64,000 nucleotides of DNA, taken from NCBI GenBank assembly GCA_000168995.1, contig AAUX01000001.1, positions 992,001-1,056,000 on the forward strand. Direction: 5' to 3'. The notes beneath the pieces are model-generated. The model searched no databases and was not told the origin of the DNA. It was given only the letters and a program-made list of their open reading frames with translations. The position numbers and the translations under genes are program-made. The stretch is from Methylophilales bacterium HTCC2181 (lineage in GTDB: Bacteria; Pseudomonadota; Gammaproteobacteria; Burkholderiales; Methylophilaceae). Below are positions 35,960 to 47,545 of this stretch, piece after piece (position 1 is the stretch's first letter; every line of letters starts with the position of its first letter).

Positions 35960-36478
35960 TTACTTTTCTAAAGGGATGATCTGAATGCTTGGTTTGACCT
36001 GTTCAAAAAGGTCATTCAAGTAAGCTAGGGTGTCCTCAGGAAAATCAATAAACTCAAAATATGTGTTCACTATGGGGCAGATAGGATTTTCATTGCTGCT
36101 GTGAATAAAGTCTGCATCCACGCTAACTACCTTATCTTCATCATCTACCATAAAAATGTTTTGCTGAGACCATACCTCACCATCCTTGCTGCGGATATCC
36201 ATGCCGATAAAAGCTGTCTGATCTTCCTCTACAAAAGCTGAAGCTCTTGCAACGGCAGTTGCATGATACTTTTCTGCTAAAAAATTCACAAAATAGGTTT
36301 CCAGCTCCTCATTAATACCCTTACCACCATTAACCTCGGGGAACATACCTGTGAATAACAGATATTGCTGCTGCTCATCACAAAAAGAGATGACTTTATT
36401 GACCGCTTTGTGCTCCAAAACGAGATTCCTATATTTATTCGGAAATGTTGATTTTAAATACTCAAAACCTTTGTCCAC
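35960..36478 (-). CDS. Hypothetical protein, unknown
   Basis: 172 residues, acidic, no signal peptide and no membrane span. Not assigned to a family. Sequence such as LLFTGMFPEVNGGKGINEEL and AFIGMDIRSKDGEVWSQQN suggests a compact alpha/beta cytoplasmic domain. It is 3 nt downstream of a small membrane protein gene and may be co-transcribed with that and the DUF2721 gene. Convergent with kbl. Confidence 0.6.
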   Translation of the reverse strand: MDKGFEYLKSTFPNKYRNLVLEHKAVNKVISFCDEQQQYLLFTGMFPEVNGGKGINEELETYFVNFLAEKYHATAVARASAFVEEDQTAFIGMDIRSKDGEVWSQQNIFMVDDEDKVVSVDADFIHSSNENPICPIVNTYFEFIDFPEDTLAYLNDLFEQVKPSIQIIPLEK

Positions 36479-36481
36479 AAT

Positions 36482-36676
36482 CTACCCTTTCTTTAATTCA
36501 TTATTTAATTGATCGATTTTAGCATTGATCTTATAAAGCTCGTCGATAATGTACTTAGTGCTATGTGCTTTTTGTTTCACCGATCCCAAATGTTGCGCAA
36601 TCATAAAATAGATACAGACCAAAATAAGAACATTGGTAACATAACCAGATCCTAACCACTGATATAACCACTCCAT
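36482..36676 (-). CDS. Small single-span membrane protein, unknown
   Basis: 64 residues: one N-terminal hydrophobic segment (YVTNVLILVCIYFMIAQHLG) followed by a polar, probably coiled helix (YIIDELYKINAKIDQLNNELKKG). No family recognised. AAGGAAAA lies upstream of the start. Sits between the DUF2721 gene (27 nt) and the 172-residue protein (3 nt). Confidence 0.62.
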   Translation of the reverse strand: MEWLYQWLGSGYVTNVLILVCIYFMIAQHLGSVKQKAHSTKYIIDELYKINAKIDQLNNELKKG

Positions 36677-36703
36677 AAATTTTCCTTGTTAAATGTTGAA
36701 AGT

Positions 36704-37126
36704 TTATGACTCGTAATTGTTAATGACGCCCTTGGATAGATGTACCTCTCTCAAGAAGCATAGAAGGCCAACAATTAAACCTGCCATAGCCGCGATAAAT
36801 AAACCGGCTAGATAGGTATCCAAATCAACAAATACTTCCGTAGCAATAAAAATCATAGCAATCAATAAAGAGATCAATAAGGCTGATATGGTGGTGAATG
36901 CAATAGCCCAATGCGTCCATTTAGCACGGCATTTTAATAAGGCTAATTCCGTCACCGATTTTTTAGCAATAGAAAGCTTTTTAACTTCTCTGAGTACGCG
37001 ATGTCGATCGACTATTCTTGATAGTCGGTTGGCCATAACCGAAAGGATGGCACCTAGTCCGGTTAAAAGAAAAGCAGGTGCTACCGCCATCTGAATGACA
37101 GCAGAAATCTCAACGAAATCTTCCAT
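36704..37126 (-). CDS. DUF2721 family membrane protein
   Basis: 140 residues with three hydrophobic segments: AVIQMAVAPAFLLTGLGAIL, WAIAFTTISALLISLLIAMI and AGLFIAAMAGLIVGLLCF. The stretch MANRLSRIVDRHRVLREV after the first span is the hallmark of DUF2721 proteins. Function is unknown in the family. Probably the first gene of a three-gene minus-strand unit. Confidence 0.82.
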   Translation of the reverse strand: MEDFVEISAVIQMAVAPAFLLTGLGAILSVMANRLSRIVDRHRVLREVKKLSIAKKSVTELALLKCRAKWTHWAIAFTTISALLISLLIAMIFIATEVFVDLDTYLAGLFIAAMAGLIVGLLCFLREVHLSKGVINNYES

Positions 37127-37287
37127 ATTTAAATTCCGATATTAATAAAGTAACTACACATAGCTAGTATAATATGAAATATATGGAATATATGGAATAA
37201 ACCTTTAAGCGCAGATTTTAAATAGGTTCTGGCATTATGGGTTTAAAGACATCGTAACTATAAAAAATAATTATAAGGCAAATTAAA

Positions 37288-38043
37288 TTGACTAAAATTT
37301 TTAAAAAGATTTTTTGGTGTTTTGGAATTTATCTAAGCTCAAAAAAGAGTTATGAAAAACTTATTGTAGAAAGCAAGCAAGCAAATGAGATTCTGCAGTT
37401 AACCCTTAAAATACATAATATCAATGAAAACTACGCCAAAGCACAGTTGGGGCAAGACCTCATTGCATTGCTAGTGAATAAGTTTAAATATAATGGTTAT
37501 TTTGTAGAGTTTGGGGCAACAAATGGATGTGACCTAAGCAATAGCTATTTACTCGAAAAAAAATTTAACTGGTCAGGTATACTTGCTGAACCAATGCCGC
37601 GATGGCACAAAGAATTATCCAAGAATAGAAAAAATAGCTTAGTCGACAGAAGATGTGTATGGAGTCTGAGCGGTGAAATTCTGGACTTTTTGGATGTTGA
37701 GGATGGCGAGCTATCAACCATAGCAAGATATGCAAATAGCGATAATCACGCCAATGAACGAAAAAAATCAAAAAAAATTAAAGTAAAAACTATTTCTCTA
37801 TTAGATTTACTAAAATTTCATGACGCCCCAAAAGTTATTGATTATTTGTCGGTTGATACCGAAGGGAGTGAGCTTGAAATATTGTCTAATTTTCCATTTA
37901 ATGAATATAGGTTTAATTTTATTAGCATAGAACATAATTATGGACCTAATCGATATTTGCTAATAGACTTAATGAAAAAAAATGGCTACAAACAAATACT
38001 TAAGGGATTAAGTAAATGGGATGATTGGTTTGTGGCTAGCTAG
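37288..38043 (+). CDS. FkbM family methyltransferase
   Basis: 251 residues. GQDLIALLVNKFKYNGYFVEFGATNG is the SAM-binding start of the FkbM domain, LEKKFNWSGILAEPMPRWHKEL follows, and VIDYLSVDTEGSELEILSNF is the conserved end motif. FkbM enzymes are O-methyltransferases, common in glycan loci. Here it stands alone with a glycosyltransferase on the plus strand, outside the main locus, in AT-rich DNA flanked by 160-190 nt of non-coding sequence on both sides. Confidence 0.87.
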   Translation: MTKIFKKIFWCFGIYLSSKKSYEKLIVESKQANEILQLTLKIHNINENYAKAQLGQDLIALLVNKFKYNGYFVEFGATNGCDLSNSYLLEKKFNWSGILAEPMPRWHKELSKNRKNSLVDRRCVWSLSGEILDFLDVEDGELSTIARYANSDNHANERKKSKKIKVKTISLLDLLKFHDAPKVIDYLSVDTEGSELEILSNFPFNEYRFNFISIEHNYGPNRYLLIDLMKKNGYKQILKGLSKWDDWFVAS

Positions 38044-38232
38044 AATTTTTTGTAGTGAATGATTAGTGCATAGAAACTCAATTTTAAAAACTATGTTTTA
38101 GCTCTTATCATTTCATAAGTTGCTAACAGCGAAATATTGCATTACGGGTGCTAGAAAAAAAAGGTAAATTGTTATGCGAAAAAGATTTATATGCACTCAC
38201 AATTTTATACATAAAATATTAGCGAAAAACTT

Positions 38233-39408
38233 ATGTTAGTTGTTGTTGAAAAACTCCTGGACCAAATAAACGGGCATCATCAAACCCAAATCAAAGCGAT
38301 AGAAAATCTAGCAGGCAACCCTGTTGATACGATTATTACTTCAAAATCAAACATGGTGCTACAAAATATCTCAAACGTAGAGAAGGTTTTGTCCACTCGA
38401 GAAGATCGTAAGAATCAACCTTGTGCAGCAATAAACAATGACGTTTATGCTCTTGAAAAGATATTTGAAGAGAGAAATGGTTCTGGCAAATTATTTGTAA
38501 TAATACCAACCACGGACGAACATGATTTCCGGGTGTGCCTTAAGCTGCTTAAAAGAAATCCTAATATAGCAACTTTTTCACTTAGGGTTTTGGTATACCA
38601 TAAGATCGATAATCTATCGGATGATGAGCGTGCAGACCTTGCAAAACTCATTAATACTGAATCAATAGTCCTCTTAACCGAAACGGTGTCATTAGCAAAG
38701 CTACTAAAAGATAAATATAATTTACCAGCTATTAATTCGTTTTTACTCCCTTGCACAATAAGTGCAAATAAATCAGTTAATTCTCCCAAGGAAAGAGAGG
38801 CGGTACAAGCTCAAAACCATTTAAAAATAGGGTATCTCGGTGGATTTAGGAGGGAAAAAGGTGCATCAAAGCTCCCGGAGATACTAACGGGACTAAAAAA
38901 TCTGGTTAACCAATCAGATTCTAAATTTTCGATCGAATTCATAATGCAAAAAGCAAAGTACAAATCAAGATTTAAGTTAGCTATCTTTAACTTTAAGCTA
39001 ATGCGAAGCCTTCGAAACAAGGTCAAACCTGACCGAGAAATAAAGCTTACGATTCTTGATGAGGAGCTATCACCATCTCTATTTATTAATTCAGTTGAAT
39101 CAGTGGATTTATTGTTGATCCCATATGATGTAGAAAAATACCGCGCCAGAGGATCTGGAATAATCATTGATGGTGTACTTGCAGAAAAACCAATTGTATA
39201 TACAGAAGGGATAGGGATGAATGAATTTCTTAATTTCGGTAATGCAGAAGCAGCGACACAATTATCTGATTTTTCACCAAATATTATGAAAATTTTACTT
39301 AACCTTCAAACTTATCGCAATAATGCAAAGCTGGCTCGAAATGCACTATGCGCGCAAATACAGAAAACCTCAAACTTTCTAAAGGCCATGCAATGTAGGC
39401 CAGATTAA
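38233..39408 (+). CDS. Putative GT-B glycosyltransferase
   Basis: 391 residues. The N-terminal half holds VVVEKLLDQINGHH and LFVIIPTTDEHDFRVCLKLL; the C-terminal half has LKIGYLGGFRREKGASKLPEIL, the usual second-domain start of GT4-like enzymes, and SVDLLLIPYDVEKYRARGSGIIIDGVLAEKPIV with the E-x7-E-like region altered (GSGIIIDGVLAEKP). Likely partner of the FkbM gene in a small glycan modification. The first strand is short and no clear ribosome site precedes the ATG, so the true start may differ. Confidence 0.68.
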   Translation: MLVVVEKLLDQINGHHQTQIKAIENLAGNPVDTIITSKSNMVLQNISNVEKVLSTREDRKNQPCAAINNDVYALEKIFEERNGSGKLFVIIPTTDEHDFRVCLKLLKRNPNIATFSLRVLVYHKIDNLSDDERADLAKLINTESIVLLTETVSLAKLLKDKYNLPAINSFLLPCTISANKSVNSPKEREAVQAQNHLKIGYLGGFRREKGASKLPEILTGLKNLVNQSDSKFSIEFIMQKAKYKSRFKLAIFNFKLMRSLRNKVKPDREIKLTILDEELSPSLFINSVESVDLLLIPYDVEKYRARGSGIIIDGVLAEKPIVYTEGIGMNEFLNFGNAEAATQLSDFSPNIMKILLNLQTYRNNAKLARNALCAQIQKTSNFLKAMQCRPD

Positions 39409-39497
39409 CTCTTAGTATTTTATAAGGGTATATATTTTCCAAAGCAAACCTGCCACACTACTTGTTATTTTTATCTAATAAATTAAGGAAATAGAGT

Positions 39498-39866
39498 ATG
39501 GTTTTCATAAGATGGTTTTTAGGTAAGTGTATTCTTCTTATCAATGCATTAACACTTCCTAAGCCAATGCTAAGGATTAAGGCTGATCAAGATAAGGTTG
39601 ACAAAAAAACACAGTTTTTCACCCTCTACCAATTTGAGGCCTGTCCTTTTTGTGTAAAGGTTCGAAGGTTTATCCGAAAAAATAGCCTTAAAATAGATCT
39701 AAAAGATGCAAAAAATAATATGGCCAACAAATCGGAATTGGTCAATAACGGGGGTAAGCATAAGGTGCCCTGCCTCAAGATAGAAAAACTCAATGAAAAA
39801 ACAATGTGGCTTTACGAGTCGGACGCAATCATTGCATTTTTAGCAAAAGAAACAGAGCTTTCCTGA
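39498..39866 (+). CDS. Glutaredoxin-domain protein with N-terminal membrane anchor
   Basis: 122 residues. An N-terminal hydrophobic stretch (FIRWFLGKCILLINALTLP) is followed by a thioredoxin fold: QFFTLYQFEACPFCVKVRRF with the CPFC redox pair, KHKVPCLKI with the cis-Pro, and LYESDAIIAFLAKE. It resembles the glutathione-S-transferase/glutaredoxin N-terminal type used for disulfide or glutathione chemistry. GGAAATAG lies upstream. Convergent with selO. Confidence 0.85.
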   Translation: MVFIRWFLGKCILLINALTLPKPMLRIKADQDKVDKKTQFFTLYQFEACPFCVKVRRFIRKNSLKIDLKDAKNNMANKSELVNNGGKHKVPCLKIEKLNEKTMWLYESDAIIAFLAKETELS

Positions 39867-39912
39867 AACTTTAACTCACAAGCAAGTTTCATCTCATCGC
39901 AATAGGGTGATT

Positions 39913-41367
39913 TTACGTTCCGCAAAAGGTTTGGTAATGCGGATCAGGCAATAATGCTGGGTTTCGGTATCTCGCATTAGAAGGTGTTTCATCAAACGGA
40001 TGCTGTAGAGCTTCATGCAAAGCTAAAAAAGGTGTCAAGTCACCATCCTCTGCCGAGCTCAATACTTCCTCTACATGGTGGTTGTTTGGGATGATCGCTG
40101 GATTACTTTTACGCATAAGATCAATGGAGGCGTCTAACGAACCCTTATCTTTCCTCCTTCTTTTATGCCAAAGTGTCTGCCATTCTTGAAACGAGGGAAG
40201 TTGATAGCTGTCATTTTCAGGAAGAATTTCTTGGCTTAAATCACGAAATGTTCGAGTGTAGTCAGCTCTTGCGCTTTGCATCCATTCTAAGAGGTTTTGC
40301 GCAAGCGAAAAATCGCCTGCCTCCTCATCCAATAAACCCAACTTACGACGCATACCTGATATCCATGCCTGATTAAAGATGTCACCAAAGCTTGCAATGG
40401 CTTCCTCTGCCAGCGTTATAGCACTTTTTGTATCCTCATCTAACAGGGGTAACAAGCTATCAGCCAGCCTTGCAAGATTCCATTGGGCGGCATGCGCTTG
40501 GCTGCCATACTTATAACGTCCTTGGGTATCAATCGAGCTGAATACCGCATCCATAGAGAAAATATCCATAAATGCACACGGGCCGTAATCAATGGTTTCA
40601 CCACTGATTGTCATGTTATCGGTATTCATGACCCCATGAATAAACCCTACATGCATCCAAGAGGCGACCAGTTTTGCTTGCCTTTCAATCACCGCATTAA
40701 GTAAACCGAGGTAAGGATTCTCCAGGTCGGTCAATTCAGGGTAATGCCTCGCTATAGCATAATCAGCCAATTTTTTTAGTTCTTCGCGGCCCATCATTCT
40801 ATTGGCATACTCAAATGTACCTACCCGTATATGGCTTGAAGCAATCCGCGTTAGAATGGCTCCATCTAACTGAGATGAACGCATCACCCCATCACCTGTA
40901 GAAACTACTGCTAAACTTCGAGTGGAAGGAATGTTGAGTGCATGCATAGACTCACTAATAAGGTATTCACGGAGCATGGGGCCAAGAGCAGCTCTACCGT
41001 CTCCCCCTCGTGAGTAAGGAGTTGGTCCCGAACCTTTCAGCTGGATATCAAAGCGCCTACCATCAGGAGTAATTTGCTCTCCTAATAAGTGTGCCCGTCC
41101 ATCACCAAGGATGGAAAAATGACCGAACTGATGACCCGCATAAGCTTGGGCAATATGATCCCCACCTTCAATTAATTTATTGCCCGAAAAAAGTTGTGCG
41201 AGCATATCCTCATCATCACTTAAAGTAATACCCATTGATTTAGCAAGCTCGGTGTTGAACAACAGAAGCTTTGGTCTACTAACCGTTGTTGGATTGAGTC
41301 TGGTAAAAAATTGTTCAGGCAGTTCGGTATAACTATATTCTAAATGCCAACTGTTAAAAGAATCCAT
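39913..41367 (-). CDS. selO: Protein adenylyltransferase SelO (YdiU)
   Basis: 484 residues. Pseudokinase-fold motifs: QAYAGHQFGHFSILGDGRAHLLGE, FDIQLKGSGPTPYSRGGDGRA, GFIHGVMNTDNMTISGETIDYGPCAF. The C-terminus YRNPALLPDPHYQTFCGT has the cysteine at the place of selenocysteine in animal SelO. The family transfers AMP to protein hydroxyls and is linked to redox homeostasis. It neighbours a glutaredoxin gene on the opposite strand. Length fits the family. Confidence 0.93.
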   Translation of the reverse strand: MDSFNSWHLEYSYTELPEQFFTRLNPTTVSRPKLLLFNTELAKSMGITLSDDEDMLAQLFSGNKLIEGGDHIAQAYAGHQFGHFSILGDGRAHLLGEQITPDGRRFDIQLKGSGPTPYSRGGDGRAALGPMLREYLISESMHALNIPSTRSLAVVSTGDGVMRSSQLDGAILTRIASSHIRVGTFEYANRMMGREELKKLADYAIARHYPELTDLENPYLGLLNAVIERQAKLVASWMHVGFIHGVMNTDNMTISGETIDYGPCAFMDIFSMDAVFSSIDTQGRYKYGSQAHAAQWNLARLADSLLPLLDEDTKSAITLAEEAIASFGDIFNQAWISGMRRKLGLLDEEAGDFSLAQNLLEWMQSARADYTRTFRDLSQEILPENDSYQLPSFQEWQTLWHKRRRKDKGSLDASIDLMRKSNPAIIPNNHHVEEVLSSAEDGDLTPFLALHEALQHPFDETPSNARYRNPALLPDPHYQTFCGT

Positions 41368-41475
41368 AGATGATATTTCAAATTTAAAAATTAACTATAA
41401 CAAAGCGGTAGGTTTTGGTGTTCTCAATTTTTTTGAGTTATCTGAACATCGCTATGAAAGGGGGAATCCCTCAAC

Positions 41476-41760
41476 CTATTCTTGTTTTTTGGTTTTAATG
41501 ACCTCAAAGAAAATTTCGCCCTTTTTAATCATACCAAGTTCGTCCCGAGCCCTTTCCTCTATCGCGTCGGTGCCATCTTTTAGATCGTTAACTTCGGCGA
41601 GTAACGCATCATTTTCTTTCTCTAATTGCAGATTAATGGCTTTTTGGGATTCGTATTGCTGATGAAGGTCAAAAACGTTAATCCAGCCTCCCCGATCAAA
41701 CCATAATGGGTATTGAATCAAAACAATTAAAATCCAAAATATGTAGTTTAAAAATCTCAA
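41476..41760 (-). CDS. ftsB: Cell division protein FtsB
   Basis: 94 residues: one N-terminal span (LNYIFWILIVLIQYPLWF), then a coiled coil (QQYESQKAINLQLEKENDAL) and the FtsB end segment IEERARDELGMIKKGEIFF. Bitopic inner-membrane divisome component forming a complex with FtsL and FtsQ. It follows eno with no gap, the usual proteobacterial eno-ftsB order. Confidence 0.92.
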   Translation of the reverse strand: MRFLNYIFWILIVLIQYPLWFDRGGWINVFDLHQQYESQKAINLQLEKENDALLAEVNDLKDGTDAIEERARDELGMIKKGEIFFEVIKTKKQE

Positions 41761-43062
<1,302 letters not shown>

Positions 43063-43890
43063 CTAAAATAGATTTTTTGACTTGACGGTATGGTCAAGTT
43101 CTTTTAAGACCTCTAATAAGGCTTGCATTTGATTAAGCGGAACTGCGTTTGGTCCGTCTGACAGCGCCTCACTCGGGTTAGGGTGAGTTTCCATAAAGAT
43201 TCCCGCTATACCACTAGAAACTGCAGCTCTTGCAAGCAAAGGCACAAATTCACTTTGTCCGCCACTTCTGTCTCCCTGTCCCCCGGGTTGCTGAACAGAA
43301 TGAGTGGCATCAAAAACTACCGGGCAATCAGTGTCCCTCATAATCGCCAGACTTCGCATATCTGAAACCAGGGTGTTGTATCCAAAAGATACGCCACGCT
43401 CACACACCATAATATTGTCTATCCCACCATTAGCCTCTTTCGCTTTATTAACGACCTGCCTCATATCTTGGGGAGCTAAAAACTGACCTTTCTTGATGTT
43501 AACAGGCTTTCCTGACTTAGCCACAGCACTAATAAAATCGGTTTGTCGGCATAAAAAGGCTGGGGTTTGTAAGACATCTACTACACTCGCAACCTCTTCT
43601 ACTTGCTCCGCTGTGTGAATATCCGTTAAAACCGGAACGCCAATTTGGCTTTTAACTTCCTGCAGAATACGCAAACCTTCCTCCACACCAAATCCCCTAA
43701 AAGTTTTATTGGAGCTTCTGTTAGCCTTGTCAAATGAAGATTTAAATATAAACGGAATACCAAGCTGGTCTGTCATTTCTTTTAATTGCCCCGCCACATC
43801 AATCGTCATAGATTCTGACTCAATGACACAGGGGCCGGCGATTAAGAACAGGGGTTCAGTTAAACCAACATTAAAATGGCACAGCTTCAT
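43063..43890 (-). CDS. kdsA: 3-deoxy-D-manno-octulosonate 8-phosphate synthase
   Basis: 275 residues. [64 protein letters not shown] and [16 protein letters not shown] are the standard KdsA motifs. It condenses PEP with arabinose-5-phosphate to Kdo-8-phosphate for the LPS inner core. Stop is 13 nt from the eno start; upstream pyrG ends 2 nt before the start, so pyrG-kdsA-eno-ftsB is one unit. Confidence 0.97.
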   Translation of the reverse strand: MKLCHFNVGLTEPLFLIAGPCVIESESMTIDVAGQLKEMTDQLGIPFIFKSSFDKANRSSNKTFRGFGVEEGLRILQEVKSQIGVPVLTDIHTAEQVEEVASVVDVLQTPAFLCRQTDFISAVAKSGKPVNIKKGQFLAPQDMRQVVNKAKEANGGIDNIMVCERGVSFGYNTLVSDMRSLAIMRDTDCPVVFDATHSVQQPGGQGDRSGGQSEFVPLLARAAVSSGIAGIFMETHPNPSEALSDGPNAVPLNQMQALLEVLKELDHTVKSKNLF

Positions 43891-43892
43891 AA

Positions 43893-45539
<1,647 letters not shown>

Positions 45540-45602
45540 TTAAAAAAATTGCTGACGGATAAATATTTTACGTTAAAGCAATTGTTAGGACAATCAATAC
45601 TT

Positions 45603-46262
45603 TTATTCTTTTTCCCAGTGGCCATAGGATCTAAATCGATTGAGCACTTCATCCATTTCTTTGTCTGATAATACCTTCGGTTCACCCACTATTCTGGCTT
45701 GCAGGTACATATGGGATAGGTGCTCCACCTCCTCCGCTATATCACATGCTTCTTGTAAATTTTTACCTACTGTTACAACGCCATGGTTTGCCAATAAGCA
45801 GGCTTTTTGCTTGCCGAGAGCTTTGATGATGTTATCTGAAAGCTGTTGCGTTCCAAACATGGCGTAATCTGCACAGTGGATATATTTGCCTCCGGCAACC
45901 GCAATCATATAATGAAACGGAGGGATTTTTTTACCCAGTACGCTGAGTGCACATGCATGAACAGAGTGCGTATGAACGATTGCTTGCACCTCGGGACGGT
46001 GGACGTAAATATCCCGATGGAAACGCCATTCGCTCGAAGGGAGTAATTCGTTGCTTTGTTGTTGGTCAGGGTTTCCATCCATGCCCAGCATAACAATCTG
46101 GTTTTCCTTTAAGTCGTCATTGCTTATTCCGCTGGGCGTTATCAAAAAACCGTTGCCTTCACGGATGCTACAATTGCCTGTAGCGCCATGATTCAGTGAC
46201 AATCGATTGAGCTTCATCGCTATATCGCACAATGATAACCTTGACTTGACGGGTGAACTCAT
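45603..46262 (-). CDS. mtnB: Methylthioribulose-1-phosphate dehydratase-type class II aldolase
   Basis: 219 residues, class II aldolase/adducin fold. GATGNCSIREGNGFLITPSG, EWRFHRDIYVHRPEVQAIVHTHSVHACALS (zinc His residues), and LLANHGVVTVGKNLQEAC are present. It overlaps mtnA by 4 nt, which makes the MtnB role in the methionine salvage pathway (dehydration of 5-methylthioribulose-1-phosphate) the best reading, although fuculose-phosphate aldolase-like sugar metabolism is a possible alternative. The later salvage genes are not in the window. Confidence 0.82.
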   Translation of the reverse strand: MSSPVKSRLSLCDIAMKLNRLSLNHGATGNCSIREGNGFLITPSGISNDDLKENQIVMLGMDGNPDQQQSNELLPSSEWRFHRDIYVHRPEVQAIVHTHSVHACALSVLGKKIPPFHYMIAVAGGKYIHCADYAMFGTQQLSDNIIKALGKQKACLLANHGVVTVGKNLQEACDIAEEVEHLSHMYLQARIVGEPKVLSDKEMDEVLNRFRSYGHWEKE

Positions 46263-47317
46263 AATAATAAACCCCTTAATTGAGAAGGATCAAAAACGCC
46301 GTCTTCACAGATTAACTTACTAATATATTCCGGAGGAGTGATATCGAATGCTGGGTTGTATCCCTTAGCTTCTCCGATTCTAACTTCAGTTAAATGCCCC
46401 TCTTTATTTATTCCAGAAATACGAAATAACTCACGCTCATCCCGGTTTTCAATCTCAAAGGTCTGATTGGCAAAAGTAAAATCTTTATCCAGTGTGCTTT
46501 TTGGTGCAGCGACGTAGAAAGGCACTTTATGCACTTTGGCTGGGAGGGCCTTAAGGTACGTGCCAATTTTATTGCAAACCGATCCATCTATCCCCACCCT
46601 GTCCGCACCTACTAAGACACAATCCACTTTTCCTTGCTGCATAAGCAATCCTCCGGCATTGTCGGAAATCACGGTATGGGGGATACCTGCTTTCTCCAGT
46701 TCCCATGCAGTAAGGCTCATACCTTGATTTCTAGGTCTCGTTTCATCTACCCATACATGGATAGCTAAGCCCTTGGCTTTCGCTTCATAAATAGGGCTTA
46801 ATGCGGTACCAAAATCGATAGTCGCCAGCCAACCAGCATTGCAATGAGTTAAGACATTAATGATGGGCTTATCGATTGGTTCCAAAAGAGTGAGCCCAGC
46901 CAACCCAATGCGTCGGTTAATCGATACATCTTCGTCAGCCATAGATTGCACTAAATCCCAGGCCTTATCTTTGCGCTGGTGTTCGGGTGTTGCTAGCAAT
47001 GCATGGCATAACCGAGTGACTGCCCAGGCTAGGTTGATTGCGGTTGGTCGGGTTGCCAATAAAGATAGTTTTGCCCGCTCAATCGCATTATCAGAGACAT
47101 TGTCATTGCAAGCTAATGCTATGCCAAAGGCGGCGCTTACGCCAATGAGCGGTGCACCCCTTACCTGCATCGTAGTAATGGCAATTTCCATCTCATGTAA
47201 AGACGCTATACGGATTAAATGGAAGTCGAAGGGTAGCCTAGTTTGATCAATGATAATCACTGAGGATTGGTCGAGAGATGCCTCTATTGTCCTGTAATGT
47301 TTCCCATCTACTATCAT
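46259..47317 (-). CDS. mtnA: S-methyl-5-thioribose-1-phosphate isomerase
   Basis: 352 residues, eIF2B-like isomerase. MQVRGAPLIGVSAAFGIAL, NVLTHCNAGWLATIDFGTAL (catalytic Cys), HVWVDETRPRNQG and CVLVGADRVGIDGSVCNKIGTY (catalytic Asp region) are the MtnA motifs. Converts methylthioribose-1-phosphate to the ribulose form for MtnB. Probable first gene of the mtnA-mtnB pair. Its upstream region (47318-47533) contains DnaA-box-like 9-mers. Confidence 0.95.
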   Translation of the reverse strand: MIVDGKHYRTIEASLDQSSVIIIDQTRLPFDFHLIRIASLHEMEIAITTMQVRGAPLIGVSAAFGIALACNDNVSDNAIERAKLSLLATRPTAINLAWAVTRLCHALLATPEHQRKDKAWDLVQSMADEDVSINRRIGLAGLTLLEPIDKPIINVLTHCNAGWLATIDFGTALSPIYEAKAKGLAIHVWVDETRPRNQGMSLTAWELEKAGIPHTVISDNAGGLLMQQGKVDCVLVGADRVGIDGSVCNKIGTYLKALPAKVHKVPFYVAAPKSTLDKDFTFANQTFEIENRDERELFRISGINKEGHLTEVRIGEAKGYNPAFDITPPEYISKLICEDGVFDPSQLRGLLL

Positions 47318-47361
47318 AATTATATGCTCGTTAAAATTGTATCAAAACAGTCCACAATAAC

Positions 47362-47545
47362 TGTGGATAACATTGTGCATAAAACTTAAAAAAAAAGCCA
47401 AACCCTGAATTTATAAGGGATTTATTTAATCGCTTAAAATTTCATCGTTAAAAAAATCTTTTAAAATCAATAGCTTATTCTATGTCATTGAGATCATTGA
47501 ATTTTTTAACCCTAGTTAATGTAAGCTCTCAAGTCATGTGCATAA
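47362..47545. promoter_or_regulatory. Cluster of three DnaA-box-like sites
   Basis: On the minus strand TTATCCACA (47362-47370) is a perfect DnaA box and TTATGCACA occurs twice (47374-47382 and 47537-47545), each matching TTATNCACA; the third overlaps the end of tatD. Between the pairs lies AT-rich DNA (47383-47510) that could melt easily. No gene is seen in 47318-47533. This may bind DnaA (regulatory site, titration site or origin-like element); dnaA itself is not nearby. Confidence 0.5.

Noticed and set aside
37170-37200. Short repeats of atatggaat near 37175-37200
   Set aside because: Only two to three imperfect copies in AT-rich DNA, with no spacers or symmetry suggesting a CRISPR array or iteron.
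39865-39890. Hairpin GAAACTT/AAGTTTC between glutaredoxin and selO
   Set aside because: Weak AT-rich stem with a 12-nt loop and no T-run; not convincing as a terminator.
41402-41412. GCGGTAG resembling an ops/JUMPstart element
   Set aside because: The match to GGCGGTAG is incomplete and it lies between selO and ftsB, not before a polysaccharide operon.
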